Below, piece by piece: positions 8,670 to 18,326 of a stretch of DNA of 64,000 bases. Source of the stretch: Thioalkalivibrio nitratireducens DSM 14787 (lineage in GTDB: Bacteria > Pseudomonadota > Gammaproteobacteria > Ectothiorhodospirales > Ectothiorhodospiraceae). The notes below the pieces were generated by a model. The model did not search any database. It was not told the DNA's origin and saw only the letters and a program-made list of their open reading frames with translations. The stretch lies in contig NC_019902.2 in assembly GCF_000321415.2 (NCBI RefSeq), positions 3,624,501-3,688,500 on the forward strand, given 5' to 3'. The position numbers were made by a program, and so were the translations under genes. Every line of letters begins with the position of its first letter. Position 1 is the stretch's first letter.

Positions 8670-9146
8670 TGGCGCTGGAGATCACGCGTAGCACCTCTGT
8701 GGGCGTAGTCCTCTTGAATTGCCCGTTGACCTGACCAGCCTTCAAGGAGTTCTGAGGGCTGCACTTATGGGCTGATGCCGGAGAGAACTACGAGCATTCC
8801 GAAGATGGCGAAATCCAGAGGCTGGCAACCGATCCATAGCGGCCCCTCGTCGCCGCGTGCCGGGCGACCGGTTCGGGTCGTGAAGAGTCGAATCCGGATA
8901 CGTGCGTACCTCGGTGGCTTCCCGGTGTGTGCGGTTACCCGCGTGCTCTGGACCTGAGCGGGCATTCCGGCGCCGGTTATTTCTGCCCTCCGGGCGGGTG
9001 GCTGTGCCTCCTGCCCACGGGGTCTCACGTCAGAGTGTGTCGGGTTTGCATGGGGCGTCGCATCGCAGTCGTAGGGGGTGTCCCCGCTGCGAACCATTTT
9101 GACGCACCGACCCGGAGAATGATCTCCACCCCCGAAGGAGATCCCC
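8670..9146. other. Intergenic region, about 0.5 kb
   Basis: No gene recognised. Overlapping open frames are not supported by motifs. At the right edge, CCCCGAAGGAG at about 9131-9141 is the ribosome binding site of the ATPase fragment that follows. Confidence 0.3.
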
Positions 9147-9470
9147 ATGCGCCGCCGCCGACTTTCTCGCTCATCCGCACCGCCAGGCGACCTGCTCCCC
9201 ATCGTCCGTCTCTGGCTGCTCCGAATGCTGGTGCCGCTCGGCGGCCACCGCGAGTTCGTTGCCGCGCACGGTCTGATGAACGACGCACTGGCCGAGGCGC
9301 TCGGTCTCGGCGAATGGGTCGACCCGACGGGGCCGGAGTACGACCCGCGCGCGGTGCGCCTGGCGCTGCGGTCGCTGCACGCCGCGGCCGAACGCAGCCG
9401 GAAGCGCGCGACGGTGCCCGAACGCCTGCGCGCGAACACCGCCCGCCTGCGGCACGATCTGCGCATCGGG
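9147..9470 (+). pseudogene. N-terminal fragment of a large AAA ATPase
   Basis: About 108 residues match the start of a family of AAA ATPases I know from many proteobacteria (LLPIVRLWLLRMLVPLGGHREFV, then DALAEALGLGEWVD and a helical RLRHDL segment). The normal protein is much longer and carries its Walker motifs further on; none is present here. Near base 9470 the sequence passes abruptly into a TRAP permease gene, so a deletion has joined two unrelated genes. GAAGGAG precedes the ATG. Confidence 0.6.
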
Positions 9471-10351
9471 CACGCTCGGGCAGATCATCCCGCCGAGCTT
9501 GGTGCTGCTGATGCTGGCCGACACGATGAACCTGTCGGTCGGCAGCCTGTTCGCCGCGGCGCTGATTCCCCGGACTGATGCAGGCCACGCTGTACGTTGT
9601 CTACCTGCTGGTGCTCGCCTGGCTTTCCAGCGCCGACGTGCCCGCGATCGACGCGGCCGAAAGGGCGCAGATGAGCCGCGAGCAACTCTGGAAGGATCTG
9701 TTTACCGCGGTGCTTCCCCCCGGGATCCTGGTTGCCGCGGTGCTCGGGTCGATCATCGCGGGCATCGCCGCACCGACCGAGGCGGCGGCAGTCGGCGCGG
9801 TCGGGGCCATCGTGGTGGCGATGATCATGCGCCGGCTGAGCTGGCCGGTGTTCAGCGACGCGGTGCTGTCGACCGTGCGCATCACCGCGATGGTGTTTTT
9901 CGTGCTGAGCGCCTCGCAGGTGTTCGCACTGGCGTTCCGCGGCCTCGACGGCGAGTTCCTGATCGAGGCAATGTTCGACTGGGTGCCGGGCGGAGCCTAC
10001 GGCACGCTGCTGTTCATGCTGCTGTTGATCTTCCTGCTCGGCTTCTTTCTCGAGTGGATCCAGATCACCTACATCGCAGTGCCGCTGTTCCTCCCCTTTC
10101 TGGCCGGCTACCCCGAATTCTCGATGGTCTGGATCGCGATCCTGATCGCCATGAACCTGCAGACGTCGTTCCTCACCCCACCCTTCGGCTGGTCGCTGAT
10201 CTTCATGAAGGGGGTTGCACCCCCGGGCATCCGGACCACCGAGATCTACCGCGGCGCAATCCCGTTCGTGATCATCCAGCTGGCCGCATTGGCGCTGCTG
10301 ATCGTGTTTCCCGGCATCGCGCTCTGGCTGCCTGACGCGATCGGCTGGTAG
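9468..10351 (+). pseudogene. dctM: TRAP dicarboxylate transporter large permease (DctM), 5'-truncated and frameshifted
   Basis: C-terminal part of a TRAP-type DctM permease, the membrane channel that imports organic acids with a periplasmic binding protein. It begins at GTLGQIIPPSLVLLM without the first 130 or so residues. Near 9572 the frame shifts: CCCC where CCC would give I-P-G-L-M, then continues QATLYVVYLL to the end through several hydrophobic helices (IIAGIAAPTEAAAVGA, LLIFLLGFFLEWIQITYIAVP). The small permease and binding protein are absent. It is non-functional on two counts. Confidence 0.8.
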
Positions 10352-10470
10352 AGCTGGCCCCAACCGAACTGATTGCGCCGAGAGTTCAGGCGAGAGCGGA
10401 TGTGCGAGGGCGCTGGCGGGCCACATCCACAACGCCCTCCCAGGGCGGGCAAAGCCCGCTGTGACCAACC

Positions 10471-10498
10471 AAAAAAACCGGGCGCGAATGCGCCCGGG
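10471..10498 (-). terminator. Rho-independent terminator of the porin gene
   Basis: On the minus strand an 8-bp GC stem (CCGGGCGC/GCGCCCGG) with loop ATTC is followed by seven Ts. It lies about 70 bases past the porin stop. Confidence 0.9.
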
Positions 10499-10565
10499 AA
10501 CCACCGATGTCGAGTCCTGGGAGACTTTGTGATCGGTGCGCAAAACCTGTTGGAGGGGTAAGGAT

Positions 10566-11585
10566 CTAGAAGTCGTAGCGGATACCCAGCTGCAATGCGG
10601 TCGCAGTCTCGCCAATGGGATTTCCTTGGCTCGGACCGCCGCCCTGCATCCAGGGGTTCAACGCCGAGTTGTCATCGTTGTTCATCACACCCAGATTGAG
10701 CTGGATCCGCAGATCCCTGTCTATGCGACGTTCAAGTCCAAAAGCGTACAGCGTTGCATCGGAATCCTGTGCATCGGAGTCCAGATGAAAGACATGCCCA
10801 CGGATGTACCAGTCCGGAGCGAACTGGAATTGCGCCGCCAGACCAAAGGCATCTGCCTCGTCACGACCGTCGGCTTCGGTGTTCTGATACAGCGCGCCGA
10901 TTTCGAAGGTCGGTGAGACCTTATACGCCAGCACCAAGCGCACCGCGTCGACGTTATCACTAGCGTCATTGCGTTGTTGCTCATACGCAAGCGCGCCCGT
11001 GAAGCCACCTTGCCTAAAGGTAAGGGCCGTGCTGAATCCGTCATCCGCATCGGCACGCGTGTCCTGTTGGCCACGGTCAGTGGAATATTGCACATCCCAT
11101 CTCAGACCGCCGAGGCTGGGGGTCCGGTAGTGGAGACTGTTGCGGAAGCGCTCATCGAAGCGTCCATGCTGGCGCGTACGCGTAATGTTACGAAGGTCCC
11201 CGACCTGGTCCCCGAAGAAATTCACCGGGCCACGGGCGCGCTTGAATGGGGTATCGAAGCGGCCAACGCGTAGCATGCCCCAGTCCGAGCCCTTGAAGCC
11301 CACGAAGGTGTCCCGGGTCGTGAAGGTCTCGCCCTCACTGGAGTCGAAATCGATTTGCTGCTCGATCTGAAAGATCCCCACGAACTGATCGCTCCATTCA
11401 CGCTCACCCTTGAAGCCCAGGCGGCTGGAACGGCTCACAACGTCGATTTCGCTGAAATCGTTGCCATCGTCCAGGAAATCGACCGACACGTTTGCACGAC
11501 CATAGATCGTCCAGTCAGCGGCAACGATAGTGGGGACAGTCAAGCCCGCGGCCAACATGCCAATAAGGATCTTCTTGCGATTCAT
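10566..11585 (-). CDS. Outer-membrane porin (Gram-negative general porin type)
   Basis: A 339-residue trimeric-porin-like protein. The signal peptide MNRKKILIGMLAAGLTVPTIVAA is cleaved before DWTIYGRANVS, the usual first strand. SSRLGFKGERE, GSDWGMLRVGRFDTPFK and alternating beta-strand composition follow, and the protein ends LGIRYDF with the C-terminal Phe required for outer-membrane assembly. GGAG eleven bases upstream fixes the ATG at 11585. It has its own terminator and an AT-rich palindrome-bearing upstream region, so it is monocistronic. Substrate unknown. Confidence 0.9.
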   Translation of the reverse strand: MNRKKILIGMLAAGLTVPTIVAADWTIYGRANVSVDFLDDGNDFSEIDVVSRSSRLGFKGEREWSDQFVGIFQIEQQIDFDSSEGETFTTRDTFVGFKGSDWGMLRVGRFDTPFKRARGPVNFFGDQVGDLRNITRTRQHGRFDERFRNSLHYRTPSLGGLRWDVQYSTDRGQQDTRADADDGFSTALTFRQGGFTGALAYEQQRNDASDNVDAVRLVLAYKVSPTFEIGALYQNTEADGRDEADAFGLAAQFQFAPDWYIRGHVFHLDSDAQDSDATLYAFGLERRIDRDLRIQLNLGVMNNDDNSALNPWMQGGGPSQGNPIGETATALQLGIRYDF

Positions 11586-11707
11586 TTTCAATTCTCCAGT
11601 CTGTGAGGGAGGCGCTGTCAAGCACCGATGACGTTCTCGACAGGGCCGTAGACTGAAGGTCCGGAGTTGCTCTGAAGTTACGATCCTAAGAAGTTTTGAT
11701 AAAAAAA

Positions 11708-11731
11708 CAACATTTGTTGCAATTGAGCAAC
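11708..11731. promoter_or_regulatory. Overlapping palindromes upstream of the porin gene (possible operator)
   Basis: CAACATTTGTTG (11708-11719) overlaps GTTGCAATTGAGCAAC (11716-11731), next to an A7 run, in an AT-rich patch unusual for this window. It lies about 125-145 bases upstream of the porin ATG. A regulator binding site is an inference. Confidence 0.35.
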
Positions 11732-11804
11732 ATATCGACGATGCGAACTAGGCGAGTCGCTCACCCTCGCGTCAACAAGTGAGTGCGCCCGGCAGGGCGC
11801 ACCG

Positions 11805-11839
11805 AAAAAAAGCGGCCCCGATGATACCCACGGGGCCGC
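11805..11839 (-). terminator. Rho-independent terminator of the PhoX-type gene
   Basis: On the minus strand a 9-bp perfect stem (GCGGCCCCG/CGGGGCCGC) with a 10-base loop is followed by T7. It lies about 80 bases after the phosphatase stop codon. Confidence 0.9.
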
Positions 11840-11917
11840 CTGTTTCACCTCGATGGATGACGTCGCTGAGGAAACGCGCAATGGCCAGCGCTTCCAAAAC
11901 AGAACCTCGACGCGGGG

Positions 11918-14047
11918 TCAGGTACCGATCACGCCACCGTCATCCTTCGTGATCACGACCGTGGCCGAACGGCCGTAGTGATTGCCGCCGAGCGGCCAGT
12001 TGCCCTTGCCCGCAATATCGCCGCTGGCGAAATCAGCGGCCGAGACCGTCGCACCCGGATGCTGCTGGTTGATGAACAGGGTGCGCTGATCCGACGTCGA
12101 AATCACGCCGGTGATTTCCTGGCCCAGGCTGCCGGTCAGGAAGCGGCGGATCTCGCCGGTGAACGGGTTCGCGGCCAGCATGCCGTTATTGCCCATCATG
12201 GCATAGACCGGGCTGACGTTCATGACCGACTCGCTCATGTCCATCTGGATCCAGATACGGCTGTCCGGATCGATCCAGAGGCCATCGGGCGAGCTGAAGA
12301 TGTTGTCTCCGGTCAACGGGTTGCCCGCGCCATCCACGCCACCGGAAATCGGATCACCCGAAGCATCCCCTGCCATCGCGAAGATATCCCAGGTAAAGGT
12401 AGTGGCCGCGGGGTTGTTGTCGTCCTCGCGCCAGCGAATGATGTGGCCGTGGGGGTTCGGGCCGCGGGGGTTGGCCGAGTCGGTCTGGCCTTCGCTGCGG
12501 CTCGTGTTGTTGGTCAACGTAAAGTAGACCTCACCGCTGTTGGGATCCACCGCCCCCCATTCCGGACGATCCATCGGAGTCGCACCGACCCGGTCCGCGG
12601 CAAGGCGGGTGTTGACCAGCACATCGGCCTGGCTGTGGAAACAGGTGCAGTCCGGATCCTCGCCCTGGTTGATCGGCTGAGGAACCAACAGACCCTGACC
12701 CCAGATCAGCGGCAGCCATTCGCCGGTACCGTCCTCGTGGAACCTGGCCACATACAGCGTCCCCGAATCGAGCAGATGGCCGCCGGCAGTGGCGCGGTGA
12801 TATGGCTGGGCGGAGACGAACTTGTAGATGTACTCGTTGCGCGCGTCGTCACCGGAGTAGAGCACGACGGGCTGCCCTTCCACTGCCGGCTGGAACACTA
12901 CGCCCTCGTGGGCGAAGCGGCCAAGGTGGGTGCGCTTGATCGGGACGCTGGACGGACCGAACGGATCGATTTCGACGACCCAGCCGAAGGCGTTCGGCTC
13001 GTTGCGATAATCGTCGCTTGCCGAGGCAGCGAGCGGGGCGGCATTGAACCGCGCGTAGGCCTCCTGGTTGCTGGCCGGATCGGCATCGGCCAGCTCCCAG
13101 CCGTAGCGACTGATGCCAGCGCGCACGCCGTAGCGCTGGTGCTCGCGCGGTTGATCGTCGCCACTGTTGTCCCGGTTGCGGAAGTACCCGGCCCAGTTCT
13201 CCTCACAGGTCAGGTAGGTGTTCCAGGGAGTCACGCCGTGCGCGCAGTTGTTGATGGTGCCGCGGGTCATCGTCCCGTCGGGGCTGAATTTGGTTCGCAC
13301 GAAATCGGTGCCGCGCACCGGCCCGCGAATTTCCATCGGCGTCAGCGCCGTCACGCGGCGGTTGCGCGCGTCGGCCACGACGGCCCAGGTTCCGTTCACC
13401 TGCTTCTGGACGCGCAGCACGGAGACGCCGTGGCCGTTCATTTCCGTCAGCACTTCATCCGCCACGCGCCGGACCGAGCCCCCATCCATGTAGGTCGGAA
13501 CCTGACTCCGGGTCAACTCCTGACCGATCGCCGACGCGTGCATGTAGCGCGGTTCGACATACTCGTGGTTCATCACCAGCAGGCCATCCGTGGAACTGCC
13601 CTCGTAGGGATCCGTGGCCTCGATCGGGAAAAAGTGCATGCCGTCGTGGTGCGATCCGATGGCATCGCCCTGCTGTGCCCCGGTCAGCGGCAGATCGTAG
13701 AGGATCCCCGGGTTGCTGACCGAACGTCCCCACTCGGCAAGCACCTGAGTGCTGTACCCAGGGGCCACATGCACCGTGTCGTCCTCGCTGACCGGGATGG
13801 CTTCAAAGCCGAGCAGCATCGGCGACTCGCGGCCTGCACCCGAACTCGATCCGGATCCGCAGCCCTGGAGCGCGGCCGAACCGAACAGCCCGGCGATCGC
13901 CGCTGAGAGACTGCCCTTCAGGACTGTCCGACGGTTCATGCGAGCGGTCAGGATCTGCTGGAAGTGGGGCGCCTGGCTCGGGTTGCTCATGGGCTCGTCG
14001 CCATCGCCATGATCGATCGGTTGCCCGCGTACAAGGTTCCTGCTCAT
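11918..14047 (-). CDS. PhoX-family phosphatase (DUF839), Tat-exported
   Basis: A 709-residue PhoX/DUF839 protein; these are Ca/Fe-dependent periplasmic alkaline phosphatases. The twin-arginine signal is NRRTVLKGSLSAAIAGLFG at about residues 38-56, followed by a Gly/Ser linker with a Cys. Family segments visible are LVMNHEYVEPRYMH, CAHGVTPWNTYLTCEENWAGYF, YKFVSAQPYHR and the C-terminal SPDGLWIDPDSRIWIQMDM. GGAGAG precedes the ATG. It stands alone between terminators. I looked for a Pho box upstream and found none I would defend. Substrate preference cannot be read from sequence. Confidence 0.85.
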   Translation of the reverse strand: MSRNLVRGQPIDHGDGDEPMSNPSQAPHFQQILTARMNRRTVLKGSLSAAIAGLFGSAALQGCGSGSSSGAGRESPMLLGFEAIPVSEDDTVHVAPGYSTQVLAEWGRSVSNPGILYDLPLTGAQQGDAIGSHHDGMHFFPIEATDPYEGSSTDGLLVMNHEYVEPRYMHASAIGQELTRSQVPTYMDGGSVRRVADEVLTEMNGHGVSVLRVQKQVNGTWAVVADARNRRVTALTPMEIRGPVRGTDFVRTKFSPDGTMTRGTINNCAHGVTPWNTYLTCEENWAGYFRNRDNSGDDQPREHQRYGVRAGISRYGWELADADPASNQEAYARFNAAPLAASASDDYRNEPNAFGWVVEIDPFGPSSVPIKRTHLGRFAHEGVVFQPAVEGQPVVLYSGDDARNEYIYKFVSAQPYHRATAGGHLLDSGTLYVARFHEDGTGEWLPLIWGQGLLVPQPINQGEDPDCTCFHSQADVLVNTRLAADRVGATPMDRPEWGAVDPNSGEVYFTLTNNTSRSEGQTDSANPRGPNPHGHIIRWREDDNNPAATTFTWDIFAMAGDASGDPISGGVDGAGNPLTGDNIFSSPDGLWIDPDSRIWIQMDMSESVMNVSPVYAMMGNNGMLAANPFTGEIRRFLTGSLGQEITGVISTSDQRTLFINQQHPGATVSAADFASGDIAGKGNWPLGGNHYGRSATVVITKDDGGVIGT

Positions 14048-14236
14048 CGTGTCTCTCCAGGGTCAGAGGGAGGGGGGTTAAAGACCCCGCGAGCCTATCC
14101 CTGGAAAATGATCGACTGATGGCGATTCGACTACACCGGCATTTCAGATCACCCGTCGCAGTCAAGGCCCCCCGGCGATGCAACCCCGATCCTGCATCGG
14201 CCGGCGGCCATCACCCGCGCCGTCGCGCCGGCCCCG

Positions 14237-14948
14237 TCAACCGTGAAGGAAGAACAGCAGCGTGGTAATGGCACCGACGGCCACGATCAGGTTGCGCAGC
14301 ACCGGCGGTGGCAGCCTGCGGCCGACGCCTGCCCCGGCCAGCCCTCCCGCCGTGGCGCCCAGCGCCATCGGCCACACCGCGGCCCAGTCGATGATCCCGC
14401 CGACCGCGTAGACCGACACCGCGATCAGTGTGAGCACCGCCGACAGCAGGTTCTTGAGGCCGTTGGCGATGCGCAGATCGTCGACGCCCAGCAGCCGGAA
14501 CAGCGCCAGCATCACGATGCCCATGCCGCCGTTGAAGTAGCCGCCGTACGCGCATACGGCCACGACTCCGGCCCGCGCGCGGGCACCCCCCGCGCCGCTG
14601 CCCCGCGGCAGCCACCGCTGCAGCGCGGGACCGAGCGCAAACAACAGGGTCGCGAACAGCAGCAGCCATGGGATGATGCCCCGGAACGCGGCGTCGCTGG
14701 TGGCCAGAAGCAGCGCCGCGCCGGCAGCCCCACCGACCGTCCCGAGCACGAGGACCGCGGCCAGCGACAGGCCCACCGGCGCCCGCATCAGGTCGCGGTA
14801 ACTCCATGCGCTGGCGATGTAGCCGGGCAGCAGCGCGGCCGTTCCGGTCGCGTTCGCCGCAACCGGCGGGACACCCACGAAGACCAATGCCGGCAGCGTC
14901 AGAAAGCTGCCGCCTCCCGCCAGCGCGTTGAAAGAAGGATAGGAAATC
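14237..14948 (-). pseudogene. TauE/SafE-family permease, N-terminus missing
   Basis: A sulfite/sulfonate exporter-like membrane protein. The frame carries FNALAGGGSFLTLPALVF, VNATGT-like AANATGTAALLP, GGYFNGGMGIVML and ANGLKNLLSAVLTL, all family hallmarks, with about seven hydrophobic helices. The residues that should precede FNALAGGG, including the first helix, are absent: upstream the frame has no start and meets a stop near 14995. The first in-frame ATG-like start (14887) would remove the GGGS motif as well. It is probably a truncated pseudogene rather than a short active permease. Confidence 0.65.
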
Positions 14949-15769
14949 CAACCGCCTTCGCCGCAATATCCCTTCGCCCCGGGGGCCTGTCAAGTCGCAA
15001 CGAAGCCCCGTCGGAGCAGCGTCGGCAGCCCATCCGGCCGAAATCGGCCCGCCAAGGGGTGGCGAGACGGTTTTTCCGGTGGGCGATGGGTTGGGTTGTG
15101 GAAAGCGGGCAACGGCGGGGCCGGCAGCCCAGGGGGGCTGCTTTACCAGGACACCCGCTGGGTGCGACACGAAGTCGCACGCTTATTTATCATGGAGATA
15201 GATCTGATGTTCAGCCATCAGTCCCCTATCGGGACGTGCGCTGGGGGTAACCCCGGGGTGCGGAGCTCCCGAGACAACGTAGCCGCCGTCCTCGGACGGG
15301 TCACCAAACCGCGAGGCCAGGTGATGACTGCCAGCCCCAAGGCGATCAGGAGCTAGGGGTGCGAGGCACGGCTAACCCAGGTGAACCGTCGTTCAACCGT
15401 CGTTATGTCCAACATGCCAAAGGGGCTGTCTAGGCATGAACCAAAAGGTACGCAGTCCGGTCGGGTCGTTCTAGTGTCGCCCCGCGCTGACATCGCACTG
15501 CCGGCGGAAAGACGGAGCCTACACCTCGCAGGAGTGGTAAGCGTGTGGAACGTGGTAAGCCCCAACGAGCCCACAGGGACCGTGGAACGTGACCCGCGAG
15601 GGTCGCCGGTGCTCGCGGGGGTAAAGGATGCCGGAGAAAGCGAATGCCGCCCCGTAACCGGGCGGATAGGGGTTCCGACTTTGCCCCACTCGAAAGAGCG
15701 CCCACTTCCGGCGGGTCTTGGATCACGAGAAAGGCCGAGGAAAGGCTACACCCGAGGGTTTCTTAGACG

Positions 15770-17218
15770 ATGAACGCCATCGGCTTCATTGAAGGCCCTC
15801 TGGACGCCCCGCTACCGTGGAACCGGATCAACTGGGACACGGTACGTCGGAACGTCAGCCGATTACAAGCCCGTATCGTGAAGGCGGTGCGCGCAGGCCG
15901 GTGGCACCGGGTTCGGTCGCTACAGCGCCTGCTTCGGAGGTCGCTCGGGGCCAAGTTATTGGCCGTTCGGCGGGTGACCTCCAATCAAGGGAAGAATACG
16001 GCTGGGATCGACGGCATCGTCCTGAAAACTCCAGCTCAGAAGTGGCAGCAAGCCCAAGCGTTACACCATCCAGACTATCGGCCCCTGCCCGTCAGACGGA
16101 TCTACATCCCCAAGAAGAATGGAAAGAAAAGAGCCCTCGGTATCCCGGCGCAATCGGACCGGGCCGAACAGGCTCTCGATCTGCTGGCACTGGACCCGGT
16201 GTCGGAAACCCTCGCGGATTCGTGCTCTTACGGCTTCCGGAAAGAACGAACCCCAAAGGACGCGATGCAGCGATGCTTCCTGTCACTGGCGAAACGTTCC
16301 AGCGCGGAATGGATTCTGGAAGGGGACATCCGGGCGTGCTTCGATGCCTTCGATCACGACTGGCTCATCGAGCACACCCCAACCGATCAAGGACGACTCC
16401 GGGCATGGCTGAAATCCGGGTTCATGGAGCAGAGACGCATCTTCCCCACGGAACGGGGCACGGCCCAAGGGGGCATCATTTCCCCGACGGTCGCGAACAT
16501 GGTTCTGGACGGATTGGAAGGCCGCATCCGCGCCCGCTTCAAGCGGCGCGGCAAGGTCAACCTGATCCGGTTCGCGGATGACTTCGTGATCACCGGCGAA
16601 AGCCGGGCGATCCTCGAAAACGATGTCACGCCATTGGTCACGGAATTTCTGCACGAACGCGGACTGGTCCTCGCTCCGGAAAAGACCCGCATCGTCCATA
16701 TCGACGACGGGTTCGACTTCCTCGGGTTCCGCTTCCGCAAGTACGGTGGAAAGCTTCTGATCAAGCCGTCACGTGCCAGCATCAGCCACATTCACGGGAA
16801 AGTGAAGACGATCCTCCAAACCGGCCAGCAATGGCCGCAGTCGGAGATCATCCGAACCCTCAACCCCGTTCTCCGGGGGTGGGGAAACTATTACCGGAAC
16901 GTGGCCAGCAAAGCGGTCCTTCTGGGACTCGACCAACGCATCTGGCGCCTGACCTGGAACTGGGCGCGTCGCCGGCATCCACAGAAGAACCACGAGTGGA
17001 TCCGGAAACGATACTTCCCCCGCCAAGGCTCGCGGCGGTGGATCTTCAACGACGGCTGTCACACTCTGGTCTCGCTCGGCTACATCCCCATTCGGCGGCA
17101 TGTGCTCGTGCGTTCCGGAACCAACCCGTACGATCCGCAGGACGCGGATTATTTCCGGCAACGGCGCGCGGCAAACCGCGCGTATCCGAGCCACGATGGG
17201 TTGGCCAATGTCCGGTGA
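15770..17218 (+). CDS. ltrA: Group II intron reverse transcriptase/maturase
   Basis: A 482-residue intron-encoded protein. RT motifs in order: RIYIPKKNGKKRALGIP, a palm segment with EGDIRACFDAFDH, GTAQGGIISPTVANMVL, and the catalytic box RFADDFVITG (the Y of YADD replaced by F, which occurs in this family), then the maturase X domain with LRGWGNYYRN. No HNH cysteine motif is visible at the C-terminus. The protein would assist splicing and reverse-transcribe the intron into new DNA sites. The reading frame is intact, so mobility is plausible. Confidence 0.9.
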   Translation: MNAIGFIEGPLDAPLPWNRINWDTVRRNVSRLQARIVKAVRAGRWHRVRSLQRLLRRSLGAKLLAVRRVTSNQGKNTAGIDGIVLKTPAQKWQQAQALHHPDYRPLPVRRIYIPKKNGKKRALGIPAQSDRAEQALDLLALDPVSETLADSCSYGFRKERTPKDAMQRCFLSLAKRSSAEWILEGDIRACFDAFDHDWLIEHTPTDQGRLRAWLKSGFMEQRRIFPTERGTAQGGIISPTVANMVLDGLEGRIRARFKRRGKVNLIRFADDFVITGESRAILENDVTPLVTEFLHERGLVLAPEKTRIVHIDDGFDFLGFRFRKYGGKLLIKPSRASISHIHGKVKTILQTGQQWPQSEIIRTLNPVLRGWGNYYRNVASKAVLLGLDQRIWRLTWNWARRRHPQKNHEWIRKRYFPRQGSRRWIFNDGCHTLVSLGYIPIRRHVLVRSGTNPYDPQDADYFRQRRAANRAYPSHDGLANVR

Positions 17219-17274
17219 CAACGACCACCATTCTCCCTCACGGCCGGGTGCCTCACGGCGCCTTATCAAGGCTG

Positions 17275-17308
17275 GAGCCGTGTGCGATGAAAGTTGCAAG
17301 CACGGTTC
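17275..17308 (+). ncRNA. Group II intron domain V
   Basis: A 34-base catalytic hairpin starting GAGCCGTGTGCGATGAAAG with a GAAA tetraloop, the AGC triad at the base of the stem and a two-base bulge on the 3' side. This is the active-site helix of the ribozyme. Confidence 0.9.
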
Positions 17309-17349
17309 TTAGGGGGCGGGGCGGCGGCAACGTCGCCCTGCTACCCGAC

Positions 17350-17580
17350 TCGTACTCGTACTCCGGCGCGGGCTAAGCGCAGGGTCTGCCGGCGGAGCAT
17401 ACCTCGGCGTCGATGCCGATACCGAATCCTCGGACCAACCCGAAGGCCGGTGCGCTTGGGCGATGGGGCCGGGACGGCGGGTTCGCACCTGCTGTCTATG
17501 AAGACGATACGCCGTGACGGTCTACTCTCGGTTGGAAAGGGGGCACTCCGGCATCCCCGGCGACGGCCCGGTCTGGGTCG
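17350..17580 (-). repeat. 231-bp dispersed repeat, copy A (interrupted by intron and recombinase element)
   Basis: Similar by eye (roughly 85-90%) to 34555-34786. On the minus strand both copies encode the same C-terminal peptide, FGLVRGFGI-I-D..CSAG followed by PAPEYEYD; copy B reads on to QCW and a stop. Copy A has an in-frame stop near 17376 and is bounded exactly by the group II intron (left) and a tyrosine-recombinase element (right). Parent protein not recognised. Confidence 0.7.
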
Positions 17581-17888
17581 TTATGCAAAGTCCTCGATTA
17601 TGGAAAGTGGCGGGAGACACCGCGCGCCAACCGCTGGAGCAGAGCGGCTGGCGTACGGGGTGGCCTTTTCATAATCACAGGGTCTTGAGGAAGTCGATGA
17701 GTGAGTCAGGGGCCCGGTAGCGTTGGATTCTGGCGTCGGGTTCGTGGATCCTGGCCAAGGCACGTTCCTTCATGGCCAGGTCGGCCTCGACGTATTGATG
17801 GGTCGGCACCGGGCTCTCGTGGCCCAGCCAGAGAGCGATGACGCTGATGTCGACACCGGCCTGCAAGAGGTGCATGGCTGTGGTATGC

Positions 17889-17914
17889 CGACTATGTCTT
17901 CAGCGACATAGTCG
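17889..17914. other. 10-6-10 palindrome, candidate tyrosine-recombinase crossover site
   Basis: CGACTATGTC, six bases TTCAGC, then GACATAGTCG: two perfect 10-bp inverted arms around a 6-bp spacer, the geometry of tyrosine-recombinase core sites. The half-site GACTATGTC/GACATAGTC recurs in both inverted ends of the miniature element and near 17992-18000. Confidence 0.5.
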
Positions 17915-18326
17915 ACACTATCTACCCTTCCTGACTATGTCTTGCACACGGCCGCCGGCCGCGTGTTGAGCGGACTTGCGCGTGAGATGCTCGACATAGT
18001 CTTGGACCCTTCGCACAGCCCCGCTGGGGCAAGGAGGTCCGCCATGAGGGTCGTCATCAACAGCCAAGTCGTCCTATCACGAGCTCCGGAAGAGCCGGTT
18101 GCTCCGTATCTGGGCCGGTTTGCTGCATCGCTGGATACCACCGGGTACTCGGCGAGGTGAATTCCCGCCAAGTCCTGCAGTTCGTGGACTTTCTCAACAG
18201 GCTGTAGACCCCGCCCAACTATGTCGGGTGAGCGCGCGGCATCTGGGCGGCGCAACCAACGGAATCGCGCTACGGCAGGCCGCGCGCGCTTCACAAGACA
18301 TAGTCAGGAAGGGTAGATAGTGTCGA
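17889..18326 (+). mobile_element. Miniature element nested in the recombinase gene
   Basis: A 33-bp perfect inverted repeat (17912-17944 and 18294-18326, with CTATCTACCCTTCC and GACTATGTC) bounds about 0.4 kb. The left end has an additional palindrome at 17889-17914. Inside, on the plus strand, an ORF from 18043 (RBS AAGGAGG) reads VVLSRAPEEPVAPYLGRF and SLDTTGY, resembling the N-terminus of a different tyrosine recombinase, and stops at 18160. This looks like an internally deleted, non-autonomous derivative of a recombinase-based element. No target duplication found. Confidence 0.6.

Larger units (their letters stand above)
15236..17349 (+). mobile_element. Group II intron with maturase gene
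   Basis: The 5' boundary GTGCG is at 15236 and the 3' boundary CTACCCGAC ends at 17349; both fit group II consensus ends. A 34-base domain V lies just before the 3' end, followed by a GC-rich domain VI hairpin. The intron (2114 bp) encodes a reverse transcriptase in its domain IV position. The 3' boundary is supported independently: sequence from 17350 onward is shared with a second copy at 34555 while the base before differs. The 5' exon ends in the small hairpin GTCCC-CTATC-GGGAC. The structural class was not determined. Confidence 0.85.

Noticed and set aside
14211-15170. 319-residue minus-strand ORF over the TauE/SafE gene
   Set aside because: Out-of-frame shadow; the membrane-protein frame 14237-14948 carries the family motifs.
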